A DNA stretch of 64,000 nucleotides from Nocardia sputorum (GTDB lineage: Bacteria > Actinomycetota > Actinomycetes > Mycobacteriales > Mycobacteriaceae): NCBI RefSeq assembly GCF_027924405.1, contig NZ_AP026978.1:5766001-5830000 (forward strand), in the 5' to 3' direction. Below the pieces are notes generated by a model. The model did no database searches and was not told the origin of the DNA. It saw only the letters and a program-made list of their open reading frames with translations. This document shows, piece after piece, positions 1 to 8,879 of this stretch. The position numbers and the translations under genes are program-made. How positions within the stretch are numbered: position 1 is the first letter of the stretch; each line of letters begins with the position of its first letter.

Positions 1-2
1 AC

Positions 3-320
3 CGGGAATGGTCGTTCAAGAATCGCGGCGGACGAGAACGGCATCACGAAGCGCTGCTGTTCTTCGCAGTCAGCGGCGTCGGCGTCGTGCTGGCCTTCAC
101 GCCGCTGTGGATTTCCAGCTATGTCTTCGACCTGCGCCAGCCCAACGTGAGCTTCACGGTCGAGAACATCGCCGACTTCATCAGCGCCTTCATCATCGGC
201 AATCTGCTGCAGATGGCCTTCCGTTTCTGGGCGATGCGCCGCTGGGTCTTCCCGGACGAAATGAGCGAGCTCGAAGCGGAATTCGTGGACCTCGTGGAAG
301 AGGAACTCGGCCGCGGCTGA
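3..320 (+). CDS. GtrA-like membrane protein, C-terminal part only
   Basis: The gene enters from the left edge of the window; the reading frame is open from base 3 and ends at a TGA at 318-320, leaving 105 codons. Two hydrophobic helices are visible (around LLFFAVSGVGVVLAF and FISAFIIGNLLQMAF), followed by the FRFWAMRRWVF segment that closes GtrA-family proteins and an acidic tail. GtrA proteins are small four-helix membrane proteins linked to polyprenyl-phosphate sugar transfer for the cell envelope. A GtrA-like gene (Rv3277, from memory) sits beside the PH-domain gene and birA in M. tuberculosis, which fits the neighbours here. The N-terminal half lies outside the window, so the start cannot be given. 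Confidence 0.75.
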   Translation, partial: REWSFKNRGGRERHHEALLFFAVSGVGVVLAFTPLWISSYVFDLRQPNVSFTVENIADFISAFIIGNLLQMAFRFWAMRRWVFPDEMSELEAEFVDLVEEELGRG

Positions 321-321
321 G

Positions 322-1626
322 TCACCGCGGCTCGGGCGCCACGGTGTTCGCCGGGCGTGCCTTCGAGGACCCGAGGAACACCGCGAACAGCGCCGGCCTG
401 CGCCGCTGCAATTCCAATCGCCCACCGTCCGCCTCGACCAGGGCCCGCGCCAGCGCGAGCCCGACGCCGGTGGAACCGCCCGCGGAGAAGCCCCGGTCGA
501 AGATGTGCGGGGCCAGCTCGTCGCGCACCCCGTGCCCCTCGTCGGCGACCTCGACACAGACCAGCGGCTCGCGGTCGGCCCCCGGCCGCACCGAACGCAC
601 CGACACCGTGCAGGTGCCGCCGCCGTGCATGAGCGCATTATCCACCAGCACCGCCACCGCCTCGCGCAGCCGTGAGCCCGTGATCGGGGCGCGCAGCGAC
701 TCGTCGCCGGTGAGCGTGAGTGTCCGGCCCGCCTCGGTGAACGGGTGGGTCCATTCGGCGACCACGCCGCGCAACTCGTCCATCACGGGCAGCGGATCGC
801 GATCGGCCGCGTCCTCGTCGCGGGAGGCCCGGACCAGATCGTCGATCGCGTCGGTGAGCCGGTCGACCTGGGCCATGGCCTCCTCGGCCTCGTGCACCAC
901 CTCCGGGTCGGGATGCGCGGACAGCTCGTCCAGCCGCAACCGCACGGCGGTCAGCCTGCTGCGCAGCTGATGCGACACGTCCGCCACCAGGGCGTGTTCG
1001 CGCTGGAGTCGTCCGGCGATCTCCACGGTCGCCGAGTCGAGCACGTCGGAGACGCGATCCAGTTCCGCGATGCCGTGCCTGCGCGGATCAGCCCGGAAAT
1101 CCCCCATCGCCAGCCGCGCCGCGCGCGCCGCGACGTCCCGCAGCGGATCGGCCACCCGGCGGGCGGTGACCACCGCGACCGACACCGCCGCGCCGAGCGA
1201 TGCGAGCACCGCCAGCGCGACCACCGCGACCGCTTGGCGCTGCATGGCGTGCATCGGCGCCGACGGCACCTCCAAGCGCAGCGACGCCGACTTGCCCATC
1301 GACAGCGACTCGACCAGCGGATCGGGCACCTCGGCCACACCGACATCGCGCCGGGAGGCGTTGTCCTGTTGGGACGGGTAGACGATGGTGAGCCTGCCGT
1401 TCTCGGGCACCAACGGCGCGACCGACCGGATGTCCAGTTCGCCGGACACCGTGCCGTCGCGTTCCTGCGCGATGATCTCCGTGGCGATCCGGTCCAGCCG
1501 GTTCTGCAGGTCGTTGCGCGTGATGTCCTCCACCCACAACCACGCCGTGTAGATGAGCGGCACGCCGAGCACCACCGTGGTGAGGGTCAGCACGGTGAGC
1601 ATGGAACGCAGGATCCGGCGGCGCAC
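322..1626 (-). CDS. Two-component sensor histidine kinase
   Basis: A 434-aa membrane sensor kinase. In order it shows an N-terminal transmembrane helix (about 7-32), a periplasmic domain of about 90 residues, a second helix (about 130-152), a HAMP linker, a HisKA domain with the phospho-accepting His in DVSHQLRSRL, and an ATPase domain with the N box (LVDNALMHGG), G1 box (VADEGHGV) and G2 box (GGSTGVGLALA). It starts at a GTG one base after the stop of the response-regulator gene, so the two are co-transcribed and probably translationally coupled. Its stop lies 1 bp from the stop of the convergent GtrA-like gene. The signal it senses cannot be read from the sequence. Confidence 0.93.
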   Translation of the reverse strand: MRRRILRSMLTVLTLTTVVLGVPLIYTAWLWVEDITRNDLQNRLDRIATEIIAQERDGTVSGELDIRSVAPLVPENGRLTIVYPSQQDNASRRDVGVAEVPDPLVESLSMGKSASLRLEVPSAPMHAMQRQAVAVVALAVLASLGAAVSVAVVTARRVADPLRDVAARAARLAMGDFRADPRRHGIAELDRVSDVLDSATVEIAGRLQREHALVADVSHQLRSRLTAVRLRLDELSAHPDPEVVHEAEEAMAQVDRLTDAIDDLVRASRDEDAADRDPLPVMDELRGVVAEWTHPFTEAGRTLTLTGDESLRAPITGSRLREAVAVLVDNALMHGGGTCTVSVRSVRPGADREPLVCVEVADEGHGVRDELAPHIFDRGFSAGGSTGVGLALARALVEADGGRLELQRRRPALFAVFLGSSKARPANTVAPEPR

Positions 1627-1627
1627 G

Positions 1628-2305
1628 TCAGTCGGTGTTCAGCCGGAATCCGACACCGCGGACGGTGACGATGCGCCGTTCGGCCATGGGGCCCTCGTCA
1701 CCGATCTTGCGGCGCAGCCAGGACATGTGCATGTCCAGCGTCTTGGAACCGCGCAGCTCCGCGTCGCCCCAGACCTCGCGCAGGATGGTCTCGCGCGGCA
1801 CCACTTGACCCGCCCGGTCGATCAGCACCTTGAGCAGCTCGTATTCCTTGTTGGCCAAACCGATTTCGACGCCGTTGACCAGCACGCGCCGCGCGGCGGG
1901 CTCCAGGCGGATGCCGCCCACCTCCACCGTGTCGTCGCCGATCCCGCTGCGCCGCAACAGCGCTCGCACCCGGGCGAGCAGCTCGGCGAGCCGGAACGGC
2001 TTGCCGACGTAGTCGTCGGCGCCCGCGTCCAGTCCCACCACGAAATCCACCTCGTCGGTGCGCGCGGTGAGCATCAGCACGGCCAGGTCCGCCCCGCGGG
2101 CGCGCACCTGGCGGCACACCTCCAGCCCGTCCATACCGGGCAGGCCGAGGTCGAGAATGAGCAGGTCATGGCCGCCCTCCAGGGCTCGCTGCAGCACGGC
2201 CGGGCCGAAACTCTCTACGGTGACCGAGTAGCCCTCGCGGCCGAGCGCGCGCGACAGCGGGGCGGCGATGGCGTCGTCGTCCTCGGCCAGCAGTACAGCG
2301 GTCAT
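1628..2305 (-). CDS. OmpR-family response regulator
   Basis: A 225-aa cytoplasmic transcription factor. The N-terminal receiver domain has the acidic pocket (AEDDD near residue 8), the phosphoacceptor Asp in LILDLGLPGMDG (about residue 52), the conserved Thr in MLTAR and the Lys in GKPF. The C-terminal half is a winged helix of the OmpR/PhoB type (ANKEYELLKVL ... SWLRRKIG ... VRGVGFRL). It is the first gene of a two-gene operon with the downstream kinase, which presumably phosphorylates it. Target genes are unknown. Confidence 0.95.
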   Translation of the reverse strand: MTAVLLAEDDDAIAAPLSRALGREGYSVTVESFGPAVLQRALEGGHDLLILDLGLPGMDGLEVCRQVRARGADLAVLMLTARTDEVDFVVGLDAGADDYVGKPFRLAELLARVRALLRRSGIGDDTVEVGGIRLEPAARRVLVNGVEIGLANKEYELLKVLIDRAGQVVPRETILREVWGDAELRGSKTLDMHMSWLRRKIGDEGPMAERRIVTVRGVGFRLNTD

Positions 2306-2322
2306 ACGCCCAGGTTACGGGC

Positions 2323-2868
2323 TCACCGGTAGCTGGGACGGTCGTCCCGGCGCTCGTCCCGGCCGTCGCGATGGCGCTCGACCTCGAACACCTGGTGGTA
2401 CAGCAGCGCGTGCACCTGCTGCACCGACGGGATGTCGTCGTACTCCAACGGCTCCGAGGAGGACGACTCGATGATCAACGTCCCGGTGCCCAGCAGCCGG
2501 TCGAACAGCCCGTGCCGGAACTGCACACTGGAGATCCGGCTCATCGGGATATCGATGCCGGTGTGGGTGAGCACCCCCTGGCGCACCAGCACTCGCCGGT
2601 CGGTGACGATGAAATGGGTCGATTTCCAGCTGACAATCGGTGCGACACAACGCCAAAGCAGAATCGCCGCATACACCACGAGCACCGTGATGAGCAGCGC
2701 CGAACCGGTGGTGCCGGTGGCCTTCTGCGAAACGAGTCCCCCGGTGAAACCGGCGAGCGCCGTGGCCACGATGAGCGTCACGATCGGCCAGAAGAGCATT
2801 TTCCAATGCGGGTGGCGATGCAGCAGCAACCGTTCGTCGGGTGTCAGCACATCCTCGGGATAACCCAT
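2323..2868 (-). CDS. PH-domain (bPH2/YdbT-type) membrane protein
   Basis: A 181-aa membrane protein starting at the ATG of MGYPEDVLTPDE, a start that matches the remembered N-terminus of mycobacterial Rv3278c. The segment LLLHRHPHWKMLFWPI is typical of this family. Two transmembrane helices follow (about 25-45 and 58-78), then a bacterial PH domain (STHFIVTDRRVLVRQG ... IPMSRISSVQF ... LGTGTLIIESS). A short Arg/Asp-rich tail ends the protein. The upstream extension to 2910 is rejected because family similarity starts at MGYP. It lies 17 bp upstream of the response-regulator gene on the same strand and may be co-transcribed. Molecular role unknown. Confidence 0.85.
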   Translation of the reverse strand: MGYPEDVLTPDERLLLHRHPHWKMLFWPIVTLIVATALAGFTGGLVSQKATGTTGSALLITVLVVYAAILLWRCVAPIVSWKSTHFIVTDRRVLVRQGVLTHTGIDIPMSRISSVQFRHGLFDRLLGTGTLIIESSSSEPLEYDDIPSVQQVHALLYHQVFEVERHRDGRDERRDDRPSYR

Positions 2869-3026
2869 GTCAGGAACACTACCGCGTGAAGATCCCGGAA
2901 CGACCGACACCGCAGCGCGTCATGCTGCACAATCGGCACCCTGCGTGTGACGATTCCGCGCAGTGGCTCTCTGTATCGCGCAACGCCCGGCTCACCATCA
3001 CCGCCGATCCGACCGTGGAGGAACGC

Positions 3027-3980
3027 GTGACCAAAGACCTGACCCCGCTGCAGATCCTGACCGAACTCGAACCCGTCGCCGAGCAGAATGTGCACCGGCA
3101 CCTCTCCATGGCGAAAGACTGGAATCCGCACGATTACGTCCCGTGGAGCCAAGGCCGCAATTTCGCCGCCCTGGGCGGCGTGGACTGGGAGCCGGAGCAA
3201 TCGCGCCTCAGCGAAGTCGCCCGGGTCGCCATGATCACCAACCTGCTCACCGAGGACAACCTGCCCTCCTACCACCGAGAGATCGCGCTGAACTTCTCCG
3301 AGGACGGCCCGTGGGGTACCTGGGTCGACCGCTGGACCGCCGAGGAGAACCGCCACGGCATCGCCATGCGGGACTACCTGGTCGTCACCCGCGCCGTCGA
3401 TCCGGTCGCCCTGGAAGAGGCGCGGATGATCCACATGAGCAACGGCGTCCAGTCACCGCAGGGCTGGGGCGGATTCCTGGCGAGCGTCGCCTACGTCACC
3501 TTCCAGGAGCTGGCCACCCGTGTCTCGCACCGCAATACGGGCAAGGCGTGCGACGACGCCGTCGCCGATCGCCTGCTCCAGCGCATCGCCGCCGACGAGA
3601 ACCTGCACATGATCTTCTATCGCTCGGTGTGCGGCGCCGCGCTGGATCTCGTGCCCGACCAGGCCATGCCCGCGATCACCAGGATCATCACGAATTTCCT
3701 GATGCCCGGCGCCGGGATGCCCAACTTCCGCCGCTACGGCGTGCTGATGGCCAAGCACGGCATCTACGACCTGCGCCAGCATCTGGAGGAGGTCGTCGAG
3801 CCGGTACTCAAGCAGTGGAACGTCTTCGAGCGCTCGGATTTCGGGCCGCGCGGCGAGCAGGCGCGCGACGAACTGGGCGAATTCGTGGAGAAGCTCGGCA
3901 AGAACGTGATCAAGTTCGAGGAGCAGCGCGACCGGGCGCTCGCCCGCGAGGCCGCGCGCGGGGTCACCGAGTCCGTCTGA
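3027..3980 (+). CDS. Acyl-ACP desaturase (FA_desaturase_2, DesA-like)
   Basis: A 317-aa soluble di-iron acyl-[ACP] desaturase that would put a double bond into ACP-bound fatty chains, in mycolate-producing bacteria for membrane or mycolic lipids. The two iron-binding motifs are visible as EENRHG and DENLHM, spaced as in the family, and an N-terminal ELEPVAEQNVHRHL helix supplies the first ligand Glu. The GTG start at 3027 is chosen because GGAGGA sits 4-5 bases upstream and similarity begins at about TPLQIL; the longer frame back to 2841 overlaps the divergent PH gene. Length is near that of mycobacterial DesA2/DesA1. A tandem hairpin repeat follows the stop. Confidence 0.9.
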   Translation: MTKDLTPLQILTELEPVAEQNVHRHLSMAKDWNPHDYVPWSQGRNFAALGGVDWEPEQSRLSEVARVAMITNLLTEDNLPSYHREIALNFSEDGPWGTWVDRWTAEENRHGIAMRDYLVVTRAVDPVALEEARMIHMSNGVQSPQGWGGFLASVAYVTFQELATRVSHRNTGKACDDAVADRLLQRIAADENLHMIFYRSVCGAALDLVPDQAMPAITRIITNFLMPGAGMPNFRRYGVLMAKHGIYDLRQHLEEVVEPVLKQWNVFERSDFGPRGEQARDELGEFVEKLGKNVIKFEEQRDRALAREAARGVTESV

Positions 3981-4006
3981 GGCCAGGAACCAAGCCGATC
4001 ACGACC

Positions 4007-4127
4007 CTCGGTACCGGCCGAGCATTCCCCTCGGTACCGGCCGAGCATTCCGCTCGGTACCGGCCGAGCATTCCGCTCGGTACCGGGGCCGGGCACGCCG
4101 CTCGGTACCGGCCGGGCACGCCGCTCA
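4007..4127. repeat. Five-copy 23-bp tandem repeat, each unit a hairpin
   Basis: Units run 4007-4029, 4030-4052, 4053-4075, 4076-4100 (a 25-bp variant) and 4101-4123, with a degenerate sixth beginning at 4124. The first three differ by one base. Each unit starts CTCGGTACCGG; in the first three, CTCGG can pair with CCGAG across a TACCGG loop. The array fills the gap between the desaturase stop and the birA stop, and the sixth partial copy contains the birA stop codon. Position between convergent genes suggests a bidirectional terminator or repeat-driven spacer; function is inferred. Confidence 0.85.
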
Positions 4128-4925
4128 GTACTGGGCGCGCAGATGCGTGACGTCGCCCGCGGACACCGCCTGGTCGCCGATGAGCAGGCGGCCGTAATCG
4201 TCGACGCCCGCGGCGACGCCGGTCAGCGTCCGGCCACCGGGTAGCTCGGCGCGGACCTCGGTGCCGATCGTGGCGCACCGCTCCCGGTAGGCGGCGGCGA
4301 GCTCGTCGGTCGCCCAGTCCGCGTCGCGCCACGCGGTGAAGCGACGGACGAACTCGACGAGCAGGGATCGCACGAGCACCGTGCGATCGGTCTCCCGCGC
4401 GCCCGCGATGGTCAGCGACGTGGCGTGTGGCACCGGCAGTTCTTCCTCGGTGAGACTCACGTTCAGCCCGAGCCCGATCACCACCGCGGGCGCGCCACCG
4501 CTCGACGCGACCTCGGCCAGGATGCCCGCCACCTTGCGGCCCTCGATCAGCACGTCGTTGGGCCATTTGAGTTCCGCGGCCACGCCTGCCGTGGTCCGCA
4601 GCGCGTCCACCACGGCGATGCCGGTCAGCAGAGCCAGCCAGGCCAGCGACGCGGGCCCGATCCCCGGCAACCGCACCAACAGCGACATCGCGAGCTGCGC
4701 CCGGGGCGGGCTGACCCAGGGTCGCGCGTGCCTGCCCCGGCCCTGCACCTGCGTCTCCGCCAGCAGAACCACGTGGTCGGCGTCCGGATCCGCCGCCCGC
4801 GCGATCAGATCCGCGTTCGTGGACCCGGTCGACTCGACCACATCGATCCGCGAGAAGAACGACAGCTCGGGCGTGTCGGCGGCACTGCGCCGCAACTGCT
4901 CTGCATCCAACGGTGGCCTCTGCAC
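4125..4925 (-). CDS. birA: Biotin-[acetyl-CoA-carboxylase] ligase
   Basis: A 266-aa biotin protein ligase that makes biotinyl-AMP and transfers biotin to the carboxylase lysine (here the AccA3 EAMKMEN site 6 kb away). The catalytic loop GRGRHARPW, the KWPNDV substrate motif and the C-terminal SH3-like domain (GGRTLTGVAAGVDDYGRLLI) are visible. No N-terminal helix-turn-helix is present, so it is a group I (non-regulatory) ligase as in mycobacteria. The assigned start is a GTG with a weak ribosome site. Neighbours are the carboxylase genes accD5, accE5 and accA3, which matches the M. tuberculosis order. The 3-prime end runs into the tandem repeat array. Confidence 0.95.
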   Translation of the reverse strand: MQRPPLDAEQLRRSAADTPELSFFSRIDVVESTGSTNADLIARAADPDADHVVLLAETQVQGRGRHARPWVSPPRAQLAMSLLVRLPGIGPASLAWLALLTGIAVVDALRTTAGVAAELKWPNDVLIEGRKVAGILAEVASSGGAPAVVIGLGLNVSLTEEELPVPHATSLTIAGARETDRTVLVRSLLVEFVRRFTAWRDADWATDELAAAYRERCATIGTEVRAELPGGRTLTGVAAGVDDYGRLLIGDQAVSAGDVTHLRAQY

Positions 4926-4953
4926 ACCGGCAGGCTACTCGCCGTGCGGGGCG

Positions 4954-5145
4954 CTACCCGACCAGGTCGTAACCGGAGAAGATCGGGTCACGCGCCGCCG
5001 CGCCCATGCGGTCGCCGTCCTCGGGCTCGCCTTCGGCGGTCTCGGCCCAGCACTCCGGCTCGCCGTACTTCGGCTCCGTTTCGGCGGTTCGCGTCCACGC
5101 CGCGGCGGCGGCGTATTCGGCGAAGGTTCTACCCCATTCCCACAT
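4954..5145 (-). CDS. Small hypothetical protein, 63 aa
   Basis: No family recognised. A 63-residue acidic protein beginning MWEWGRTFAEYAAA and ending DPIFSGYDLVG, rich in Glu, Ala and Trp. I accept it because its ATG is preceded by GGGGAGGAG at about 6 bases, one of the best ribosome sites in the window, and because it fills the gap between birA and accD5 on the birA strand. No signal peptide or membrane helix. A longer reading from 5219 in another frame is less convincing. It is transcribed divergently from accD5. Confidence 0.55.
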   Translation of the reverse strand: MWEWGRTFAEYAAAAAWTRTAETEPKYGEPECWAETAEGEPEDGDRMGAAARDPIFSGYDLVG

Positions 5146-5335
5146 GACGCGCTCCTCCCCTGAGCCCGGAAATCATTCGCCCTCAGGCTATTCGGACCCC
5201 ACCAGCGGGCGATACTCATTTTTCGCCTTCCGACCCTGCTACCGACCAGGAAGTTTGCCTAGGAAAATTGATCTAGCTGCGGTTTTTACTCACCGGTAGC
5301 CCCCGTCTGGGTTACCGGGAAACACTGGTACTGGT

Positions 5336-5341
5336 TACACT
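5336..5341 (+). promoter_or_regulatory. Candidate -10 element of accD5 (leaderless start)
   Basis: The hexamer TACACT ends 8 bases before the accD5 ATG at 5350, and no purine-rich ribosome site lies between them. A -10 box there would place the transcript start at or next to the ATG. No convincing -35 hexamer is seen about 17 bases upstream. This is a motif-level reading only. Confidence 0.35.
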
Positions 5342-5349
5342 CCGAAGCC

Positions 5350-6990
5350 ATGACGAGTGTCCAGCAGCAGCCCGCATCAGGTCCGGCGGGCTCCCCCGAT
5401 ATCCACACCACCGCCGGGAAGCTGGCTGACCTGCGGAATCGGCTGGAAGAGGCCAAGCACCCGATGGGTGAGGCCGCGGTCGACAAGGTGCACGCGAAGG
5501 GCAAGATGACTGCCCGCGAGCGCATCCTCGCTCTGCTGGACGAAGGCTCTTTCGTCGAGCTCGACGCACTGGCCCGCCACCGCAGCGTCAACTTCGGCCT
5601 GGAGAACAACCGGCCGCTCGGCGACGGCGTGGTGACCGGCTACGGCACCATCGACGGCCGCGACGTCTGCATCTTCAGCCAGGACGTCACGGTGTTCGGC
5701 GGCAGCCTCGGTGAGGTCTACGGCGAGAAGATCGTCAAGGTGATGGACCTGGCCCTGAAGACCGGCCGCCCGCTGATCGGCATCAACGAGGGCGCGGGCG
5801 CGCGTATCCAGGAGGGCGTGGTCTCCCTGGGTCTGTACGGCGAGATCTTCCACCGCAACATCCAGGCCTCGGGTGTGATCCCGCAGATCTCGCTGATCAT
5901 GGGCCCGGCCGCGGGCGGTCACGTGTACTCCCCCGCGCTCACCGACTTCGTCGTGATGGTCGACGGCACCAGCCAGATGTTCGTCACCGGCCCGGACGTC
6001 ATCAAGACGGTCACCGGCGAGGACGTCACCATGGAGGACCTGGGCGGCGCGCACACGCACATGACCAAGTCCGGCGTGGCGCACTACGTCGCCTCCGGCG
6101 AGCAGGACGCCCTGGACTACGTCAAGGACCTGCTGTCCTACCTGCCGAGCAACAACCGCGCCGAGGCCCCGCGGTTCCCGGCCACCGACCCGATCGACGG
6201 CGCCATCGAGGACTCGCTCACCGACGAGGACCTCGAGCTGGACTCGATCATCCCGGACTCGCCGAACCAGCCCTACGACATGCACGAGGTGATCCGTCGC
6301 CTGCTCGACGACGACGAGTTCCTCGAGGTGCAGGCCGAGCGCGCGATGAACATCATCGTCGGCTTCGGCCGGATCGACGGCCGCAGCGTGGGCATCGTGG
6401 CCAACCAGCCCACCCAGTACGCGGGCTGCCTGGACATCGACGCCTCGGAGAAGGCCGCGCGCTTCGTGCGCACCTGCGACGCGTTCAACATCCCGATCAT
6501 CACCCTGGTCGACGTGCCCGGCTTCCTGCCCGGCACCGGCCAGGAGTACAACGGCATCATCCGGCGCGGCGCGAAGCTGCTCTACGCCTACGGTGAGGCC
6601 ACTGTGGGCAAAATCACGATCATCACCCGCAAGGCCTACGGCGGCGCCTACGACGTCATGGGTTCCAAGCACATGGGCGCCGACGTGAACCTCGCCTGGC
6701 CCACCGCGCAGATCGCCGTCATGGGCGCGTCCGGCGCCGTCGGGTTCGTCTACCGCAAGCAGCTGCAGCAGGCCGCCAAGGACGGCGGAGACGTCGATGC
6801 GCTGCGGCTCGAGCTCCAGAACGAGTACGAGGACACGCTCGTGAACCCGTACGTCGCCGCCGAGCGCGGCTACGTGGACGCGGTCATTCCGCCCTCGCAC
6901 ACCCGTGGCCAGATCGTGTCCGCGCTGCGACTGCTCGAACGCAAGATGGTGACCCTGCCGCCGAAGAAACACGGCAACATCCCGCTGTGA
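5350..6990 (+). CDS. accD5: Acyl-CoA carboxylase carboxyltransferase beta subunit
   Basis: A 546-aa carboxyltransferase subunit that moves CO2 from carboxybiotin on AccA3 to propionyl- or acetyl-CoA, giving methylmalonyl- or malonyl-CoA for fatty-acid and methyl-branched lipid synthesis. Both crotonase-like halves are present: the N-terminal one with [10 protein letters not shown] and [16 protein letters not shown], the C-terminal one with [13 protein letters not shown] and [17 protein letters not shown]. Length and sequence match AccD5 of mycobacteria. The ATG has no visible ribosome site (see the candidate -10 element). accE5 and maf follow on the same strand after 192 bp. Confidence 0.96.
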   Translation: MTSVQQQPASGPAGSPDIHTTAGKLADLRNRLEEAKHPMGEAAVDKVHAKGKMTARERILALLDEGSFVELDALARHRSVNFGLENNRPLGDGVVTGYGTIDGRDVCIFSQDVTVFGGSLGEVYGEKIVKVMDLALKTGRPLIGINEGAGARIQEGVVSLGLYGEIFHRNIQASGVIPQISLIMGPAAGGHVYSPALTDFVVMVDGTSQMFVTGPDVIKTVTGEDVTMEDLGGAHTHMTKSGVAHYVASGEQDALDYVKDLLSYLPSNNRAEAPRFPATDPIDGAIEDSLTDEDLELDSIIPDSPNQPYDMHEVIRRLLDDDEFLEVQAERAMNIIVGFGRIDGRSVGIVANQPTQYAGCLDIDASEKAARFVRTCDAFNIPIITLVDVPGFLPGTGQEYNGIIRRGAKLLYAYGEATVGKITIITRKAYGGAYDVMGSKHMGADVNLAWPTAQIAVMGASGAVGFVYRKQLQQAAKDGGDVDALRLELQNEYEDTLVNPYVAAERGYVDAVIPPSHTRGQIVSALRLLERKMVTLPPKKHGNIPL

Positions 6991-7182
6991 TCGAGCGATA
7001 CCCTCGATAGGCCGCGCGCAAAGGGTGGCATCGGTCTCGGTAACACTTACTCTGGCGTGTACCGGCTTGTTGCAGAGAAGCAATGAGTGCGTCCGAGGAC
7101 AGTTGCTTCATCCATAACTTGTCGGAAAACGGGAACAGCCTGATCAGTTCCGCTGATAAGGGCGAAGAGAGGACCTGGCACT

Positions 7183-7518
7183 GTGACGACCGTGGCAGAA
7201 GAAGATGTGTTGAGCGCCGTCGAACTGGATCTGACAGTCGACCCGATCGCAGACGAGGCCGGTGCGTCCACCGGTCCGACCGCGACAGCGCAATCCGCCG
7301 AGGCCACCCCGGAGCCGTTCTTCCGTGTCGTGAAGGGCTCGCCGACCGATGAGGAACTCGCCGCGCTGGTATGCGTGCTGTCCGCCGCCGCGAACAGCGC
7401 CGCGCCGGCCGGGCCCTCGGGTCCGCCCGACCTGTGGGGCCATCCCACGCTGATGCACCGCGGCTCTTCACCGTTCTCTCCCTACTCTTTCCCGCTGCTG
7501 TCCCACCTGCGCGGGTGA
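7183..7518 (+). CDS. accE5: Acyl-CoA carboxylase epsilon subunit
   Basis: A 111-aa protein whose middle carries the epsilon-subunit signature FFRVVKGSPTDEELAALVCVLSAAAN, the small helix-hairpin that binds the carboxylase complex and stabilises the AccA3-AccD5 holoenzyme. The N-terminal 45 residues are acidic and low-complexity; the C-terminal part includes DLWGHPTLMHRG, typical of the family. The start is GTG at 7183 with AGAGAGG upstream. Its stop overlaps the maf start (GTGA), so the two are translationally coupled. Position between accD5 and maf is as in M. tuberculosis. Confidence 0.9.
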   Translation: MTTVAEEDVLSAVELDLTVDPIADEAGASTGPTATAQSAEATPEPFFRVVKGSPTDEELAALVCVLSAAANSAAPAGPSGPPDLWGHPTLMHRGSSPFSPYSFPLLSHLRG

Positions 7519-8147
7519 CGCGGCTGATCCTGGCTTCCGCGTCCCCGGCCCGCCGGGAGGTTCTCCGCTCGGCGGGCATCGACCCGATCGTCCGGGTCTC
7601 CGCCGTGGACGAGGACGCGGTCGCCGCCGCCCTCCCGGAGGGCACGCCACCTCAGGGGGTCGTGGTGGAGCTGGCGCGCGCCAAAGCCGCCGCCGTGGCG
7701 GCCGCGATCCCGGAATTCGCGGCCGATTGCGTTGTCGTGGCCTGCGACTCGATGCTGCTCGTGGACGGCGAGCTGCAGGGCAAACCGCACACCCCCGAGG
7801 TCGCTCGCGCACGATGGGGCGACATGGCCGGACGCAGCGCGGATCTGGTCACCGGCCACTGCGTGGTGCGGATGCGGGATGGCCACATCACCGCCGAGGC
7901 GGTCGACTGCAGCAGCACCACCGTGCATTTCGCCAAGCCGGAGCCGGACGAGCTGGACGCCTACATCGCGACCGGTGAGCCGCTCCAGGTGGCGGGCGCG
8001 TTCACCCTCGACGGGCTCGGCGGCTGGTTCGTCGATCGCATCGATGGCGACCCGTCCAGCGTCATCGGGATCGGGCTACCACTGCTGCGCCGATTGCTTG
8101 GCGACGTTGGGATCGGCGTTACGCAACTGTGGGGCCACACGGCCTGA
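7515..8147 (+). CDS. maf: Maf-like nucleotide pyrophosphatase
   Basis: A 210-aa house-cleaning nucleoside-triphosphate pyrophosphatase. The Maf signature LASASPARREVLRSAGI opens the protein, and the catalytic Asp lies in VVACDSMLLVDGELQGKP; the FTLDGLGGWFVDRIDGDPSSVIGIGLP segment is typical of the C-terminal half. The GTG start overlaps the accE5 stop by the GTGA arrangement. The last 72 bp overlap the 3-prime end of the convergent regulator gene. Confidence 0.94.
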   Translation: MTRLILASASPARREVLRSAGIDPIVRVSAVDEDAVAAALPEGTPPQGVVVELARAKAAAVAAAIPEFAADCVVVACDSMLLVDGELQGKPHTPEVARARWGDMAGRSADLVTGHCVVRMRDGHITAEAVDCSSTTVHFAKPEPDELDAYIATGEPLQVAGAFTLDGLGGWFVDRIDGDPSSVIGIGLPLLRRLLGDVGIGVTQLWGHTA

Positions 8148-8852
8148 CGGCGCGGTCAGCGCTTCGGCGTCGCCACCGGGGGGCACCGTCGCCGCCTGCT
8201 GGGCCTCGGCGCGCTGGGCCGCGATGAGTTCCAGCCGGGCCACGCACAGCTCCGGCTCGACGAACGGATGCATCCGCACGTCGATCGTCCCCTGCGCACC
8301 GCCCCGGTCGAGCACCTCCTCGATGAGACCGAGGTGCACGCCGCAAACCACTTCGGAGTGCGTCCGCGCGAGTTCGCGCAACGGGCACGCCGTCAACCGG
8401 ATCAGCGCCTTGCCCTCGGTCTCCGGAGACGGGTCACGCTCCGGGGCGAAACCCAGTTCCGACATCAACGTCATCGTGAGGTCCTTGGCGTCCTCCAGCG
8501 ACTCCACCCGATGGTCGCCGACGTCGAGCCGGCTGCCCCAGGCGCGGCCCGCCGCGATCGCGGCCTCCGACCTGCGCCGCGAGTCCGGGCCGAGCTGGTC
8601 GGCGAGCACCTGCGCCAGATCCTGGTAGCCGACCGATCGCTGCACCGCGCTGTATCCGATGCGCGGCCGCCCACGCCCGCGCGGCGGCTGCTGGAACTGC
8701 CGGACGAGGGATTCCCTGGTGAGCACATCGAGGTGGAAACGGACCGTGGTGACGTGCTGTCCGGTGATTCTGGCCAGTTCCTGGGCGTCGAGAGGCTCGC
8801 TGGCGCCACGTAGGATCGCGAGCAGTCGCCGCCGCGGCCAAGAATCGGACAT
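8076..8852 (-). CDS. SufR-like winged-helix transcriptional regulator
   Basis: A 258-aa DNA-binding protein. The N-terminal winged helix is clear (LLAILRGASEPLDAQELA, then TTVRFHLDVLTRESLV and a PRGRGRPRIGYS wing). The C-terminal half carries TACPLRELARTHSEVVCGVH, with Cys spacing that recalls the Fe-S-ligating region of SufR-type and related regulators, so a metal or Fe-S sensing role is plausible but unproven. The tail beyond residue 215 is Ala/Gln-rich. It is divergent from sseA across 147 bp holding two inverted repeats, which suggests it regulates itself and possibly sseA. Its 3-prime end overlaps maf. Confidence 0.8.
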   Translation of the reverse strand: MSDSWPRRRLLAILRGASEPLDAQELARITGQHVTTVRFHLDVLTRESLVRQFQQPPRGRGRPRIGYSAVQRSVGYQDLAQVLADQLGPDSRRRSEAAIAAGRAWGSRLDVGDHRVESLEDAKDLTMTLMSELGFAPERDPSPETEGKALIRLTACPLRELARTHSEVVCGVHLGLIEEVLDRGGAQGTIDVRMHPFVEPELCVARLELIAAQRAEAQQAATVPPGGDAEALTAPSGRVAPQLRNADPNVAKQSAQQW

Positions 8853-8879
8853 AGCTCACCCCTCCTCCCGGGAGACTTT

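Noticed and set aside
5377..7083. 568-aa open frame antisense to accD5
   Set aside because: His/Val/Asp-rich shadow with no domain; accD5 is certain.
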